Below, piece after piece: positions 63,022 to 64,000 of a stretch of DNA of 64,000 nt. The position numbers and the translations under genes were made by a program. Source of the stretch: Thereva unica (lineage: Eukaryota; Arthropoda; Insecta; Diptera; Therevidae). The notes beneath the pieces were generated by a model. The model ran no database searches, was not told where the DNA came from, and worked only from the letters and a program-made list of their open reading frames with translations. Positions within the stretch are counted from its first letter, which is position 1. Each line of letters starts with the position of its first letter. The stretch lies in contig OX465281.1 of assembly GCA_949987705.1 (NCBI GenBank), positions 167,724,516-167,788,515 of the forward strand, written 5' to 3'.

Positions 63022-64000
63022 TTAATACTGAAAAATGTTTGATTCACTCGCATCAGAGTATCTTTTAATTATCATTTTTTTCCCAGAAATTGGAATGAAA
63101 GCGTGATTCTTTTGGATGTTGGGTACAAAGGGCCCTGTTTTGTAAGTTCCTTTCAGAAACTGTGAAGTCCTGTCGTTATTTTCCTTGCTGTGGTGAAATA
63201 TTGTTATATTTTTAAATTTTGATTTAGCCCACTCTTAGAGGGTTGTTGAATTTAAAATAGCTTTGCTTGGATCGACTAGTAGACTGTAACGTACCGCCTC
63301 TCTTTTCAGAACGGCGCCGAGACCGTCACATGGACCTTTCCCATGACCAGTGGTTGATATATTAAAATCGTCCTTATGATTCATCAGATTAATCATATTA
63401 AACCTATTCTTAAAGTGCTGTTTAGCACCATCACTTACATAAATTATTTTTTTAACCTTTGTATTTCCGGTATTACCGTCTTTTGCATCAAATACACTGC
63501 TGCAGTGTCATGTGTTGTGCAATTCGATAGCAAAATCATATTACGATGCTTTATTTCCTTACCACAACTATAGTAAAAAATAACTGTAAAAACTGAGCAT
63601 TGATCATTGTTGTAGTGAAACGCTTGCGCAGCATCTTGTGCAACGTAAGCGTAATTTTCAGCAAAGTCACACTGAAGAAGTACTTCACCTTCTGTTAGAT
63701 TCCGGTTTTATTGCTTATAAAAGTTGACTGAGCTTTTGAAAGAAAATTATGAGGAATGAGTTTCTGTAGATGTTCACTCATATTTTCTACAAAATCTTCT
63801 GAATCAAGATATTCTTATTTTAAGGTGCAACGATCACTAGCTGTCCATACGCTGAATATAATTTGTCGTACTGTAGATTTCTTAAATAACTCTACAAGTA
63901 CATTTGAAAAAAGTTCCATGTCCGGGCATTTATCACATTCGAGTAATTGACAAGCAGCAGTTACGTTTTTGCATAAAACGTAAGTAATACAGTCATTGTA
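63022..64000 (-). pseudogene. Decayed repetitive gene with SDGA / HGKGPCDG motifs (transposase-like?)
   Basis: On the minus strand, from the window edge, the frame reads CPDMELFSNVLVELFKKSTV, meets a TAA near 63825, continues LIPHNFLSKAQSTF and shifts frame near 63705. It then gives CDFAENYAYVAQDAAQAFHY, IIYVSDGAKQHFKNRFNMI and TTGHGKGPCDGLGAVLKREA. After a stop near 63233 it ends KKMIIKRYSDASESN at 63022. The motif series DFAENY, SDGAxxxxKN and HGKGxCDG belongs to a family I associate with many unannotated, multi-copy arthropod loci. Conserved Asp residues suggest a DDE-type nuclease, but this is an inference. The copy is dead and truncated by the window end. Confidence 0.55.

Overview
This window is eukaryotic, almost certainly insect, chromosomal DNA: AT-rich, with introns of 53-82 bp in a conserved ion-channel gene and a heavy load of decayed transposable elements. 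The short introns and ATGTATGTA/ACATATGTA-type simple sequence would fit a fly-like (dipteran) genome, but that is a weak inference. There is no bacterial operon structure and no CRISPR array.

The only cellular gene I can support is the 3' half of Trpm, on the minus strand. Eleven exons between 10443 and 19116 keep phase across all ten introns. They encode the pore loop, S6, TRP helix, cytoplasmic coiled coil and a long serine-rich tail ending at a stop codon. The intron 12345-17992 is 5.6 kb and holds a foldback repeat, a decayed retrotransposon 3' end and a TTA-flanked inverted-repeat element. I could not find the 5' exons (ankyrin-like N-terminus, S1-S5) anywhere up to 64000.

The rest is transposable elements. 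Family A is a non-LTR retrotransposon with an FADD reverse-transcriptase box. It is present as copies at 1799-3573(-), 15301-15780(-), 23562-24982(-), 27305-29879(+), 38719-39504(+), 41491-42277(+) and 45388-48155(+, split by a hAT element), plus a 3' stub at 1733-1780. Family B is a second non-LTR type, near-complete at 57835-62960(-) and broken at 32086-37627(+). Family C is a third, at 33453-37291(+), nested inside the broken family B copy with a 7-bp target duplication. R1-clade remnants lie at about 7780-8540.

DNA transposons include a Polinton/Maverick family-B DNA polymerase pseudogene (21098-26357, split by a family A copy), a hAT element with an 8-bp target duplication (46326-48101), and a pogo/Tigger-like element with a DDE transposase carrying a C-terminal PHD-like finger (50206-52990, TA duplication). 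Two short elements have CACAGTG-type termini and 5-bp GC-rich duplications like Transib (4706-5038 and 30669-32057). Two inverted-repeat elements are flanked by TTA (16698-17891 and 48186-49026).

A 2.8-kb segment is tandemly duplicated (37525-40332 and 40333-43120). Satellite-like arrays lie at 43300-43725, 49719-50040 and 55860-56190. The right edge (63022-64000, minus) carries a decayed copy of a protein I associate with a repetitive, transposase-like arthropod family.

The most interesting observations are compensatory base changes in a 3'-UTR stem of family A, the Transib-like ends that match the V(D)J heptamer, the PHD-tailed pogo transposase with one nonsense codon, and the ORF1-stop-ORF2 same-frame layout of family B.
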